DNA from: Saccoglossus kowalevskii
Taxonomy: Eukaryota > Hemichordata > Enteropneusta > Harrimaniidae
Reading direction: 5' to 3'
DNA length: 12,678 nt
Assembly (NCBI RefSeq): GCF_000003605.2
Contig: NW_003126886.1
Span: 227,919 to 240,596, forward strand
In this document: positions 1-8,546 of the stretch, in pieces
Position numbering within the stretch: the stretch's first letter is position 1
Layout of the letters: each line of letters begins with the position of its first letter
Made by a program: the position numbers and the translations under genes
Notes under the pieces: generated by a model
What the model saw: only the letters and a program-made list of their open reading frames with translations
Database searches by the model: none
Told to the model about the DNA's origin: nothing

Positions 1-924
1 GTTACATATTAACACCTGCCACGTCATCAGTAGTGGAAGCATTCATGGCTGGGCGAAGGTGGTAAAACTCACTATTGTACCTATATTTGCTGTTGGACTC
101 ATATAAAACATTGTCCAATCATACCTGACATTTCGAGCCTCATTCATCACAAAAACTGGACTCGCACTATACTAGTAGTCTTTTACTATTGAAGAAGATA
201 TTTTGGCATTCCATTCTAGACCGTAATTGTACGTACGTTTGTATCTGGGCTTAGCTGTTTGGTCAATACAGCGAGGCAAATATTGTATGCCGTCTATAAA
301 TGTCTTCATCAAAACTATGACCCACTGTTTAATTCCACCTTACCCGCATAGTCCCGATTCTCAATATTACAGATGCAAAAATAATACACTGACAAGTTTA
401 TTGCCAAAGAGTCTCAAAATGGTGGTCAGGTTGTGATGTAAACGAGTTTTATTGCCACTATTGACGTTCAATAATGACATTTGGATTTAATTTATCTTAT
501 AATTTTAGGTCTACTTTTGAATTCACACCTTACAATTTATTTATATTTCATAATATATTAGCTTCTGGTGCTACATAAAATTGGAATTGATCTCAAGCAT
601 ATTATGAAGATTCGTTACACCTACATGTTTCCTGGATTTGTGCTTAACACGCATATTGTATTCTTTGTTCGTACCATTGATTTCTACCCGATGCACTCGT
701 CACGATGGTATTAGACGTATGTTCATACATGTAGCGCAAATGATCACACATATTCCCATATTTTGTCAGGGAACTCTATTTTTCGTTATTTGGTCTCAAA
801 GCTACACACATATTCATCATTAAGCGTAGCTCCATGACCACTCCAAACATCAAATAGTGATCATGTCAAATGTATGACAACATGACAAGTGAGGTTGTGT
901 TCGTGTAAGTATAGTATTGATTTT
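1..924. other. No gene seen
   Basis: A+T-rich non-coding sequence. Short frames at 227-436 and 638-823 have no domain, no splice context and no coding-like composition. GTACGTAC near 230 is a short palindrome without further support. Confidence 0.5.
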
Positions 925-1038
925 TTTATGTTTCAGTATCAGATACATTTTATAATGTATTTTGATCTATTATTAAGAGAGTTCTTGTGGAACTATCCTG
1001 TTTTTATAAATAAATTTAACAAACAAACAAACAAAAAC
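925..1038 (+). mobile_element. Probable 3' end of a short, 5'-truncated retroelement
   Basis: A hairpin AGTTC (980-984), loop TTGTG, GAACT (990-994) is followed by TATCCTG, then TATAAATAAATTTAAC and four AAAC units ending at about 1038. A small hairpin ahead of a TAAA/AAAC tail is typical of LINE or SINE 3' ends in invertebrates. The left boundary is a guess. A 101-codon frame from a GTG at 889 runs through the tail and is not a gene. Confidence 0.4.
1018..1038. repeat. (AAAC)n microsatellite
   Basis: Four AAAC units followed by AAAAAC, forming the tail of the retroelement-like end just upstream. Confidence 0.8.
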
Positions 1039-1307
1039 TACAACTACTTAACTTTACTCATATATCATAGACAAACCCGTTTCTGGCGTTATTATTTAAT
1101 ATTGAACTATGAACCAGTTACCATATGTCGATACTATCTGATAATTGCAATTTTATTACGAAGTCTTGGCCGTATACCAATTGTACATGGTTGAGAATAC
1201 ACAAGCCACTGGTTAGTATTCAGGCATAGAAGTTAGCGTACATAGTATTGTCAGTTAAATCTGAACTGATCTGATCGAGAAGTTGTTCGCTGTGCCGAAC
1301 TCTTATC

Positions 1308-1640
1308 ATGGAGAAGGAAAGTCTGATTGAGGTTATCCCGGATTCTCAAGAGTCTGTGCAGTCAAAAAACAATATGGCCAACCGTAAAGATGCAGAGTTC
1401 GAATGATTTATGTATATCACGTAGCTGAGGCTGTGGAATGATCTCCAATCTCAGGAGTCAGAACCTTTCAATAATATGCCTCCCTCCAAGAGGCCCCCCT
1501 GAACGAATCAGGTCACAACCAACCATCAACCGGTAGTCCAAATAAAGATCATGCACCAATCCCAACAATAGCATCTACGGAAGGAAGTTGTCAGCAATCA
1601 ACATTCGAATTGTTGCATTATCGCTTGTAATATGCAATCC
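1308..1640 (+). pseudogene. Decayed coding remnant, possibly the N-terminus of a transposable-element ORF
   Basis: An ATG at 1308 opens a 32-codon frame beginning MEKESLIEVIPDSQESVQS and ending at TGA 1404-1406. Another frame resumes with LRLWNDLQSQESEPFNNMPP and SKRP. After the C-run near 1494-1500 the third frame reads LNESGHNQPSTGSPNKDHAP onward for 43 codons to TAA. The three pieces are compositionally alike (Ser/Pro/Gln/Asn-rich, polar) and follow each other across two apparent frameshifts, which is what a decayed ORF looks like. I do not recognise the family; LINE ORF1-like or a transposase N-terminus are options. Confidence 0.4.
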
Positions 1641-2245
1641 TTGGTAGCCATATTTCCATTAGCTGATCCGATTATGTTGTATACATCTCAATTCACACAC
1701 AGTCATTGATTACGAACACTTACATATATGTTGCAGCTATTCTACAATGACTTGATAACTTCATTGCCAGACCCGGATTACATTTACTAACAAGTGGAAC
1801 ATTGTAGGATTGCTTTATGTTGTTTGCCTTGTCAGGGTGAAAGGATGTAAAAGTGGATATGAAAATATCATCACGTGACCACTAACTACCATTATTTCAT
1901 CGACACAACAATTGAAACTGCCTCATCCAGTGGACTCGAATTCATATGGGATCCTACACACATTTAACCATAATTGGTCTTCCAGCAACCTTCATATTTT
2001 TTCTATGGTTTTGGCTCCCTTGAAAACATTCATCTGTCTAACCAGGCCATTTATTGCGTTAGGTAGTACCCTCATTCCGAGGCATATAACAGTGAGGTAC
2101 CATCGCCACCTGATAGTACAGTGTACAGTTTATCTGAAATATCTCCCTATTTGTGAGGTGTGTTCACAGGCGTTACTTAAATAGCAAAGGTATACGTGAT
2201 GTACAGCCCAAATGGGTCGATATCTAGAACAATGTCCTAGAAATG

Positions 2246-2271
2246 GGCCAACTTTGTCGGCCAACTTTGTG
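2246..2271. repeat. 13-bp tandem duplication
   Basis: GGCCAACTTTGTC at 2246-2258 is followed at once by GGCCAACTTTGTG at 2259-2271; 12 of 13 bases are identical. Confidence 0.8.
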
Positions 2272-2752
2272 CGTAAAGTTCCGGAGATGATGTCATGTTT
2301 ACCAAAAACTGCCCGATGGTTTAAACTTGTGCGGCAGAACCCCGTAAATTGCAGTCGAATCCAGCCTTAGTGGTTGTATTCATAGTACAGGAAACTGGTC
2401 TGATTTTCCTCTTTGATATCACGTCATATATACAAGTTCTAAGACAATTACTGACTCGACGAATCGGACACAGAACATTACGTGTATATAAAGTCCAGCA
2501 ATTTAACAGAAAACTACGAGAAAGATTTTAAATATAAGACAAAGTCTCGAGACAAAACGTCCTTGATCATACGACCAATTGGTCCTATAGCACGATGATA
2601 CATATAAGTATTCCAAAATTGTCTCACGAAATAGTTTATGAAAACTGAGTTTGTTATCACTATGACAACAAGTTATCTCAATTATAAAAATGAGTTTAGT
2701 AATTTTGAAGAGTTTGATTGAGGTATTATTCGCATTAATATTCACGTAATTA

Positions 2753-2777
2753 TTGATGATTGATTGATTGACTGATT
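2753..2777. repeat. Imperfect (GATT)n microsatellite
   Basis: TTGATGATTGATTGATTGACTGATT, five or so GATT/GACT units with small variations. Confidence 0.7.
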
Positions 2778-2988
2778 ACAGTTAGTCAGAATTCTATCTT
2801 TAATGTATTCCATCTAAATAATTCAGGTTATTATGTTCAAAATTGTATACGCATTACATTTTCAATACAATACATTATCGTTATTATAAGTTTGTCTTGT
2901 CTTTTTGCAAAAAATTCTTCTGCACAAATTACGGTTATATACAATTGTATGAATTAAATATGTTTGACAGTATACAAACATACTTACA

Positions 2989-3100
2989 GTAGGGGGAAAT
3001 AAACCATCTCCACAGTCGGGTATACCACCGTGACGCGATATTGCACAATTGACGACACAATATGCACGGGCTTCAGACGCCACCTATCGGTAGCAGTATG
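2989..3100 (-). promoter_or_regulatory. CpG-rich patch with a CTCF-like motif and a downstream splice-donor-like site (minus strand)
   Basis: On the minus strand CCGATAGGTGGCGTCTG (about 3093-3077) resembles the AGGTGGCG core bound by CTCF in animals. The next 90 bases hold about eight CpGs, unusual for this window, and end CCCCCTACT before GTAAGTATG, a strong donor (GT at 2989-2988). This could be a short first exon with its promoter, or chance. The frame over it (from a GTG) has a TAG directly upstream. Confidence 0.2.
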
Positions 3101-3867
3101 ACATCATGTATTAAAAGTACATGCGATGCTTAAAAGGCAGTTTTTGTCATATTTTCAAAACTATTTGTCCGATCTTAATAAAAATAGATTTAAATTATTT
3201 GAGCACAGGGATGAAATTCACGTAACAATGTGTGAATATATATTGAAAAATTACCCAAATAGGTAAAACATTGTGCAAACTGTATTCTCCAATATGTTGT
3301 ATATTAGTGCTAAGTTTAATAGTCTTGTAAATACCCGTACTTCTAAGAAATAAAATGACATATTCGGTGTCAGTCTATTATTACGAGTTTATATTTACCA
3401 TGTTACCAAAATAACTTACTGTTACACCTACACTACTTTAAAATTGGAATATTTAGAAATGTTGATAATAAATGATCACGTGACCAATCAGAATTTGATT
3501 GGCCATCGCTAAGGTGTGGTTGCAATTTATTACAACAGAAAACATACAAAAAACTGTACATAATTTCCATTGACAAAAACAATATAACATTTCATCTTTA
3601 ACAAGAAAATAGGTGTAGGAAGAGGAATGAACTATTGATATCGACTCATTCAGTACTAACATACTATGCAGTAATTCCAACTTATAATCTAAATTAGGGC
3701 CACATGAAATCAAACGATAAATAATGACCTATTTTGCGGTCGGGGATCTAGTAAACGTCTGTAATATTTTACTAATAATTCACATAGGTGTAAGCAATAG
3801 ACTACTATGTTATTAGCTGCATAAAAGTTCGTTAACAAAATCTCGAAAAAGCGACCAAACTTACACC
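3101..3867. other. No gene seen; CCAAT/E-box cluster only
   Basis: A+T-rich with several AATAAA-like hexamers. The minus frames at 3453-3713 and 3710-3952 have no domain. The only structured spot is 3477-3502. Confidence 0.5.
3477..3502. promoter_or_regulatory. E-box next to two facing CCAAT boxes
   Basis: CACGTG at 3477-3482 is followed by CCAATCA (3484-3490), spacer GAATT, and TGATTGG (3496-3502), a perfect 7-base inverted repeat of two CCAAT boxes. These are binding cores for USF/MITF-type bHLH factors and NF-Y. No gene is recognisable next to it, so function is open. Confidence 0.3.
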
Positions 3868-3945
3868 TGTTTACGTCACACAAGTTAATGGACGTAAACA
3901 TGAAGGAAAACAAAATGGGTGATGTGACGTCTCCGGACGTAAACA
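3868..3945. promoter_or_regulatory. Cluster of three GACGTAAACA motifs plus a CRE-like site
   Basis: GACGTAAACA occurs at 3891-3900 and 3936-3945 on plus and at 3877-3868 on minus. The two plus copies sit in identical 12-mers (GGACGTAAACAT) 45 bases apart. The motif joins an ACGT core (CRE/bZIP half site) to GTAAACA, the forkhead-factor core. TTACGTCA (3871-3878) and TGACGTCT (3925-3932) are further CRE-like sequences. The area is CpG-richer than its surroundings, as a promoter might be. Confidence 0.35.
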
Positions 3946-3985
3946 TTAACACAAATTGCGTTCATCTCGTGCAGTGTTACGCGAA

Positions 3986-4189
3986 ATGGGAAATACGTTT
4001 AGGAAAATATATGATATAATTCTCCATAAACTAGTTTCTAACACCCACATGTTAAATATGTTTAATGAGTCATATACTAAAAATTGTTGTAGTGTAATTA
4101 GAAAGCGAGGGAAATATCAATTTAAAAACGTCCAGCAGTGTGTCGATAACAGACTATACACATTGCATCAATTCATTGAACCACACTGA
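3986..4189 (+). CDS. Doubtful 67-codon ORF downstream of the CRE/forkhead-like cluster
   Basis: The first ATG of the frame is at 3986 in good context (G at -3, G at +4). The product starts MGNTFRKIYDIILHKLVSNT, is basic and has four Cys (CC at 44-region, one at 54-region, none paired in a known motif). It starts with MG but position 6 is Arg, so it does not fit N-myristoylation. A longer version from TTG at 3956 has no eukaryotic rationale. I see no homologous family, no introns and no close poly(A) signal. It could be a short gene, a first exon, or chance. Confidence 0.15.
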   Translation: MGNTFRKIYDIILHKLVSNTHMLNMFNESYTKNCCSVIRKRGKYQFKNVQQCVDNRLYTLHQFIEPH

Positions 4190-5310
4190 AAACGGCCGTG
4201 TCTTAGATTTACAACAATGATGTTAGAAACCACCCATTACGTGTGCTATGTCACAAACCTCCCTCAATGGAACTAAAAATACATAGCATCCAATACATCA
4301 AGAGGGTTTCTGCAACCAAAACAAAACACTTAATGTACCTCTTATCTGGAGTGTCAATTCACAAACTGAGCACATGAGAGCCCAAGCATGAAGAAGTGTT
4401 TAGCGATTATGTCAAATAGATCACATTCTTTAGTTGCAAAGTCATTATTCCTTTACACCTAATAATATAGTAAGCAAACTACCATCAGATCACATAGGCA
4501 TGTAATGCAATTCCTTCTAATTTGACATGATGACATGCTTGTACTTCAAGGAAGTGTAAGAGGAAGAAAACGGAAATAACACACTTAACCGTAAATGATT
4601 AAGCTAAATTCGCACTACACCAAAATACGTATATGTTTGAAAAATTGGTCAAATCAGTATACTGATAACTTGACCCGGGAGTAAACAAACAAGAGTTGTT
4701 TCGAATAGCACATTCGGCTCCACATATGGCATTAACGTATTCCGCTTAAACGAATTGTTGAATGTTAAGGAATAAAGAGGTCAATTTGGCTCGATTGTAT
4801 ATCGACCATGGACATATGATTACGACTGTGGTCGATCTTGCTAACTTATATATAGATTTGGGACTCTTAATAATTTCGATCACGGTCACGTAATTTAATC
4901 ACACCCAATTCTTTAGGGCCATGGCTTGATGTACATGAATATAGAACATAATCCCTTAGTTTAATAGTTGGACGAAGGAGACAATGTCTCTTTAAAATGC
5001 CTGCATATGTATTATTATAAGCCCGGGCATAACGCATGAGCTGGAAAATAGAAACGTGTGCTCTGTAGAGTAGGAAAAAGTGGGACATTACTGTTATCAG
5101 TTCTTTTGTTATGTAGTCTAGTATAAAACTGGCTATTAGTGTCAAATTCAAATTAGAAGAATTAGATTTATGTAGTATCATTAATCGTAAATTCAGCTGT
5201 AAACATCATTAGAATATAATCATAAGTTTCGGATTGTTGATGGAAAGTAGCCAACAAGGGAGAACAATTTGTTTTGATTGGGATATCGATACTTGTGTAA
5301 TGTTTGACGG
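4190..5310. other. No gene seen
   Basis: A+T-rich sequence. The longest frame is 104 codons on the minus strand (4867-5181, from an ATG); it has no domain, signal peptide or splice context I can support and is probably chance. Confidence 0.5.
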
Positions 5311-5564
5311 GGTTCGGGTATCCAGTACAAACTATATACAAATCACCTAAAAGAAAAAGATATAATTATTAAAGAACAAATTGGTTTTATACCCAAGTTT
5401 AGAACAGCAGATCACATATTTGCTCTAAAACAACTCCTTAAAAATACTTTAGTCAAGGAAAAAAATGTATGCATGCTTTATTGACTTTCAGAAAGCTTTA
5501 GATTCTGTTTGGCACGAAGGTCTGTGACAGAAACTTATCATGAACGGCATTATGGGAAAATGTT
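5311..5564 (+). pseudogene. Decayed LINE reverse-transcriptase fragment (N-terminal RT motifs, including motif A)
   Basis: One frame from 5311 encodes a GIQYKLYTNHLKEKD-like stretch, then KEQIGFIPKFRTADHIFALK, which is the conserved QxGF...RTADHIF block of non-LTR retrotransposon reverse transcriptases. After a run of A at about 5459-5465 the frame shifts by one base. From 5465 it continues MYACFIDFQKALDSVWHEGL, matching RT motif A (FxDFxKAFD) with the catalytic Asp present and Phe changed to Leu in KAF. A TGA at 5525-5527 interrupts, followed by QKLIMNGIMGK in the same frame. The frameshift and stop show it is dead. The type resembles Jockey/CR1-like LINEs; the clade cannot be fixed from this length. 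Confidence 0.85.
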
Positions 5565-6365
5565 ATTCCTCCGCTCCCGAGACCGAGGTTATTTGTAGAT
5601 ATGTTGGCGATCGCCAATGTGTCTGCGGAAGTACTATGAGAGATTGCATGATGGGAGTGAAAAGTCTTTTGATCAGTAAACTAATTTTAGAAAAGTGAAA
5701 ACTAAAGTGACTGTGAAATAAAGGTTGATTCTAATTATTAAATATCATGACATTTGGATGTAATAATGAAAGGAAATTGAACTGGTATGAAAGGGCATTA
5801 CATGTAGCCAGAACGCAAGGTCAGAATCCGGGGTCAAAATACGTCACAATACATCCATCAAGGCGGTTGCAAAGTGTCAACAACTATGGATGAGGTAAAA
5901 GACTTCGTTTGCAGTTTGCGTGAATGGCCGGGGAGAAAAATTCATGCAAATTCTGTGCTTCAGTAACAGTATTTGCTTCTTTTTTTGTGTGCAATTAATA
6001 CAAGAAATGCTGCCAATAAACATGTCCTTCTAGTACACAAAACAACCCTGGGACGTTTATCTTAAGAAATTGAGAAGACGAAAATCCTCTGGGACAGTCG
6101 TTGTGAAACAATAGACATGCTTCGCCAGGGTATCAAGTTTATTTTGATTATTTGAAGATGGAAACTGCTGCTTTATGGAAGAGCAAAGTTCAATGTCATT
6201 GGCAGAGTAATGACGTATTTAGAGGGATGAAGTATTCACCGTGACTCCAGACTTCTCATTTGGGTTCTGTCACCAAACTGTAGGTTTTGACGACTCGTAT
6301 GCACTTCTGGGACTTGTAATAATTTTCTGGAAACTGCATAGCAAATTACATATTTTCCTTATTAA

Positions 6366-6701
6366 TTGTTCATAGTTTTTATTTTCAAAAACAAAAACAT
6401 TGACCATAAAAAATGCAAAGTCTGCGATCATGATGAAGTAGGGAACGAGAAACACTTTTTGTTAAAATGAAAACTGTACCAAGAGGAGAGAATTAAACTG
6501 TTAACTGAACATAACTTATCCTCAGCTGGTGTAGCTGAGGTAGAAATCATGATAAAAATTCTCAGCTCTACCGGCAACAAAGAAATCACTGATTATGCAA
6601 AATTATTTTTTAACTGCAGGGAAAAAGCACCAGCTGCCCCATTCAATTTTAAATTCTTGTACTGTTTTATTTTTGTTTTACTTATTGATTTAATTTTCTA
6701 A
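6366..6701 (+). pseudogene. Decayed LINE C-terminal coding end with a zinc-knuckle-like motif
   Basis: The frame around 6411 gives KCKVCDHDEVGNEKHFLLK, then TGA at 6468-6470, then KLYQEERIKLLTEHNLSSAG and 76 open codons in total to TAA at 6699-6701. C-x2-C-x9-H-x4-[stop] matches the C-terminal CCHC-like motif of many LINE ORF2 proteins, with the last Cys (TGC/TGT) mutated to TGA. It lies downstream of the RT fragment on the same strand, so both probably come from one insertion whose middle (about 5565-6365) is rearranged or decayed beyond recognition. Confidence 0.75.
6520..6540. repeat. Perfect 8-bp hairpin inside the LINE C-terminal region
   Basis: CCTCAGCT (6520-6527), loop GGTGT, AGCTGAGG (6533-6540). 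The stem is perfect. It falls within the decayed coding frame (Ser-Ala-Gly-Val-Ala-Glu), so it may be a chance of codon choice or an RNA structure of the element. Confidence 0.6.
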
Positions 6702-6776
6702 TTGTTCTAATTATTGTATTATTGTCAAGATCCCGATAATGATACGAAATCAATAAAGTTATTTACTTTACTTTAC

Positions 6777-7508
6777 AAATAAAATATCACACTATAATCA
6801 AGACTTTGAGTTGAATGGCATTTTATATTAATTAAAATGAAATTAAAATTACGGTAGTCAGTTGTGTCAACTTTTCGAGTACTGAATGGCTGAATCAGCT
6901 TCAGGGAGATTCAACAATTTAATAATAATATTTGATTTTCAAACCTAGATGAATACGAGACCCATAAGTTGTAACATTGGTTGTAAAATTGCCTTTTTTC
7001 AGACTTTTACATTGTTGTCTAAGAAGAGTTTAGTTGTAGTGTAACACCTATAATAGAAGTGTAACTCGTACCTGCCATAATAGATATGGCGTATATCACC
7101 CACAATACATACCTGTTACAACAGTCACTGTGCACAGAAGATACAGTAAACGCAAACCAACTGATAGAAAATGGAATGTCATCATACGTAGCACGTGCAA
7201 TTGTAAAATCCAGAGTTACCTATCGAACTGAATTAAATGATGAATTTACAGGACTTTTCGTTTTCTAAAGAGGTCAGTGAGACTGTACTAACATCGGACG
7301 ACACACAGGTTAAAGGAGTTTTTTGTACATGCCGTCAGAATATTAAAAAATAACACCAGACATTATTATGTTAACACAGACTTGAGACGCTGCAGTCGAC
7401 ATTATGTTACACGGGTAAAACACACCGCGTCATATACATAGATTACGTGGTCATTATGCTAACTCGTTGCACTGAGACTCAAGAAAGTTTGTTAATCAAA
7501 GTTGCACT
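6777..7508. other. No gene seen
   Basis: A+T-rich sequence after the LINE tail. A 60-codon plus frame at 7086-7268 has an ATG but no recognisable content. Confidence 0.5.
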
Positions 7509-7808
7509 TTAGTTTAAATCATGCTGTCTGTCAACTGTAAGGAAAACAGCTGCATCCAAAATAACAACTTCTTTGACAGTTCCTCCTACAATTACAGTCG
7601 CAATATAAGTGTAGACGACACGTTGCACATCAACACTAGAAACAGCATAATGCGAGGTGCTATTCTGATATTCAGAGCTCGATGACATAAAATAGTGAGA
7701 TAAAATCCACAGCCAGCCAGTTAAAGAGACGTGGAAAGAGTCACCAACTGTTTGATTTAGTAGCTGACAATGAATATGAAACTTGTTTAGTGTCTGAAAT
7801 TCAGGCAA
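7509..7808 (-). CDS. Unassigned 99-codon ORF
   Basis: It runs from ATG at 7808 to a stop at 7509. The second half is rich in Val, Ile, Thr and Ala in an alternating, beta-strand-like pattern (VVYTYIATVIVGGTVKEVVI) without being long enough in one block for a clear membrane helix. It has only one Cys. There is no signal peptide at the start and I recognise no family. It may be chance, an old coding remnant or an unspliced exon fragment. Confidence 0.12.
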   Translation of the reverse strand: MPEFQTLNKFHIHCQLLNQTVGDSFHVSLTGWLWILSHYFMSSSSEYQNSTSHYAVSSVDVQRVVYTYIATVIVGGTVKEVVILDAAVFLTVDRQHDLN

Positions 7809-8546
7809 ATTTTATCTCAATCATGTACATTGTTTAGTGATTTGTTTCAATCCAAATAAATATTTACAAATATAGTGTACGAAATGCATTGCGGTATCTA
7901 TATAAGTGAAATTGACATAAAACATACCTTTATATTCGGTGTGAATAATAATATATAGGGAAGTAGCAATGCGTGTAGTTTCCTCGCCCAATGCCTAACA
8001 CCAAATGCCGTATCAGTGACTGCGCAGTGACAATCGTGTAATTGCGTCACACCTCCCATCGCAACAACGTCAGGACTAAACAGTTGTAATCATTAATGCA
8101 CCAAACAAACATGATCATTAGGTATATATGTTTGTATTCCACGGCCCACTACGGAATCACGACACAACAAATGGAGAGGAAAAGGAAAGGAATAGCTTTA
8201 ATAGTTCGTTTACGATTATATCTTCAACCACGTTTTCTTAAACCTTTACAGCAATTCTGCGTGTGTCTACTTGCGACTGAAAACATGGACATAGAGACTG
8301 GGAACAATGATGACAAGTCTCCATAACCTGATAATAGCATTTTTTTAGTGCGTAATACATGCCTATACCAAGCGTGATCGATTAAATGTACAGAGAAATT
8401 TGAGACTCGACATTTACGCTTACATACTAGTATTTTACAATAAATTGGTTAATAAAATAATTTAGAGAACGTGTAAACGAGTGCGCCCCTTAATGGACGT
8501 CATTGTTGGTGAAAGAAAGACACAATTACTAACATGAACAGAATAG
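7809..8546. other. No gene seen; CpG-richer patch near 7980-8070
   Basis: The patch contains ACTGCGCAGT, a 10-base palindrome at 8019-8028 resembling an NRF-1 type half site, and TGCGTCAC just after 8040. A 76-codon plus frame from ATG 8096 follows, but its translation shows no domain. This could be a weak promoter with a short transcript; I cannot support more. Confidence 0.3.

Larger units (their letters stand above)
1641..2990. other. No gene seen; two small repeats
   Basis: The frames at 1912-2184 (starts at TTG), 2349-2531 and minus 2503-2745 have no recognisable content. The stretch holds a 13-base tandem duplication at 2246-2271, a GATT microsatellite at 2753-2777 and an E-box ATCACGTGACC near 1871. 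Confidence 0.5.
5311..6776 (+). mobile_element. 5'-truncated, decayed non-LTR retrotransposon (LINE)
   Basis: This is the span from the first recognisable RT residues to the 3' tail. After the coding end the sequence is A+T-rich, has AATAAA at 6752-6757 and ends in three TTTAC units at 6762-6776, the kind of short tandem tail found at LINE 3' ends. No intact ORF or endonuclease domain remains. The left boundary is only the limit of what I can recognise. I found no target-site duplication by eye. Confidence 0.7.

Noticed and set aside
889-1194. 101-codon plus-strand ORF
   Set aside because: Starts at GTG and reads through the AAAC microsatellite; not a gene.
1390-1406. GAGTTCGAATG as a tRNA B box
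   Set aside because: No A box at the right spacing and no foldable acceptor stem; it sits inside the coding remnant.
2862-3083. 73-codon minus-strand ORF with Cys-rich start
   Set aside because: Starts at GTG, preceded by an in-frame TAG, and runs through the GTAAGT donor-like site. Only the patch itself is kept as a regulatory candidate.
4867-5181. 104-codon minus-strand ORF
   Set aside because: No domain, no signal peptide, no splice signals and no coding-like pattern; likely chance.
6270-6455. 61-codon minus-strand ORF
   Set aside because: It lies antisense to the LINE C-terminal region and has no content of its own.
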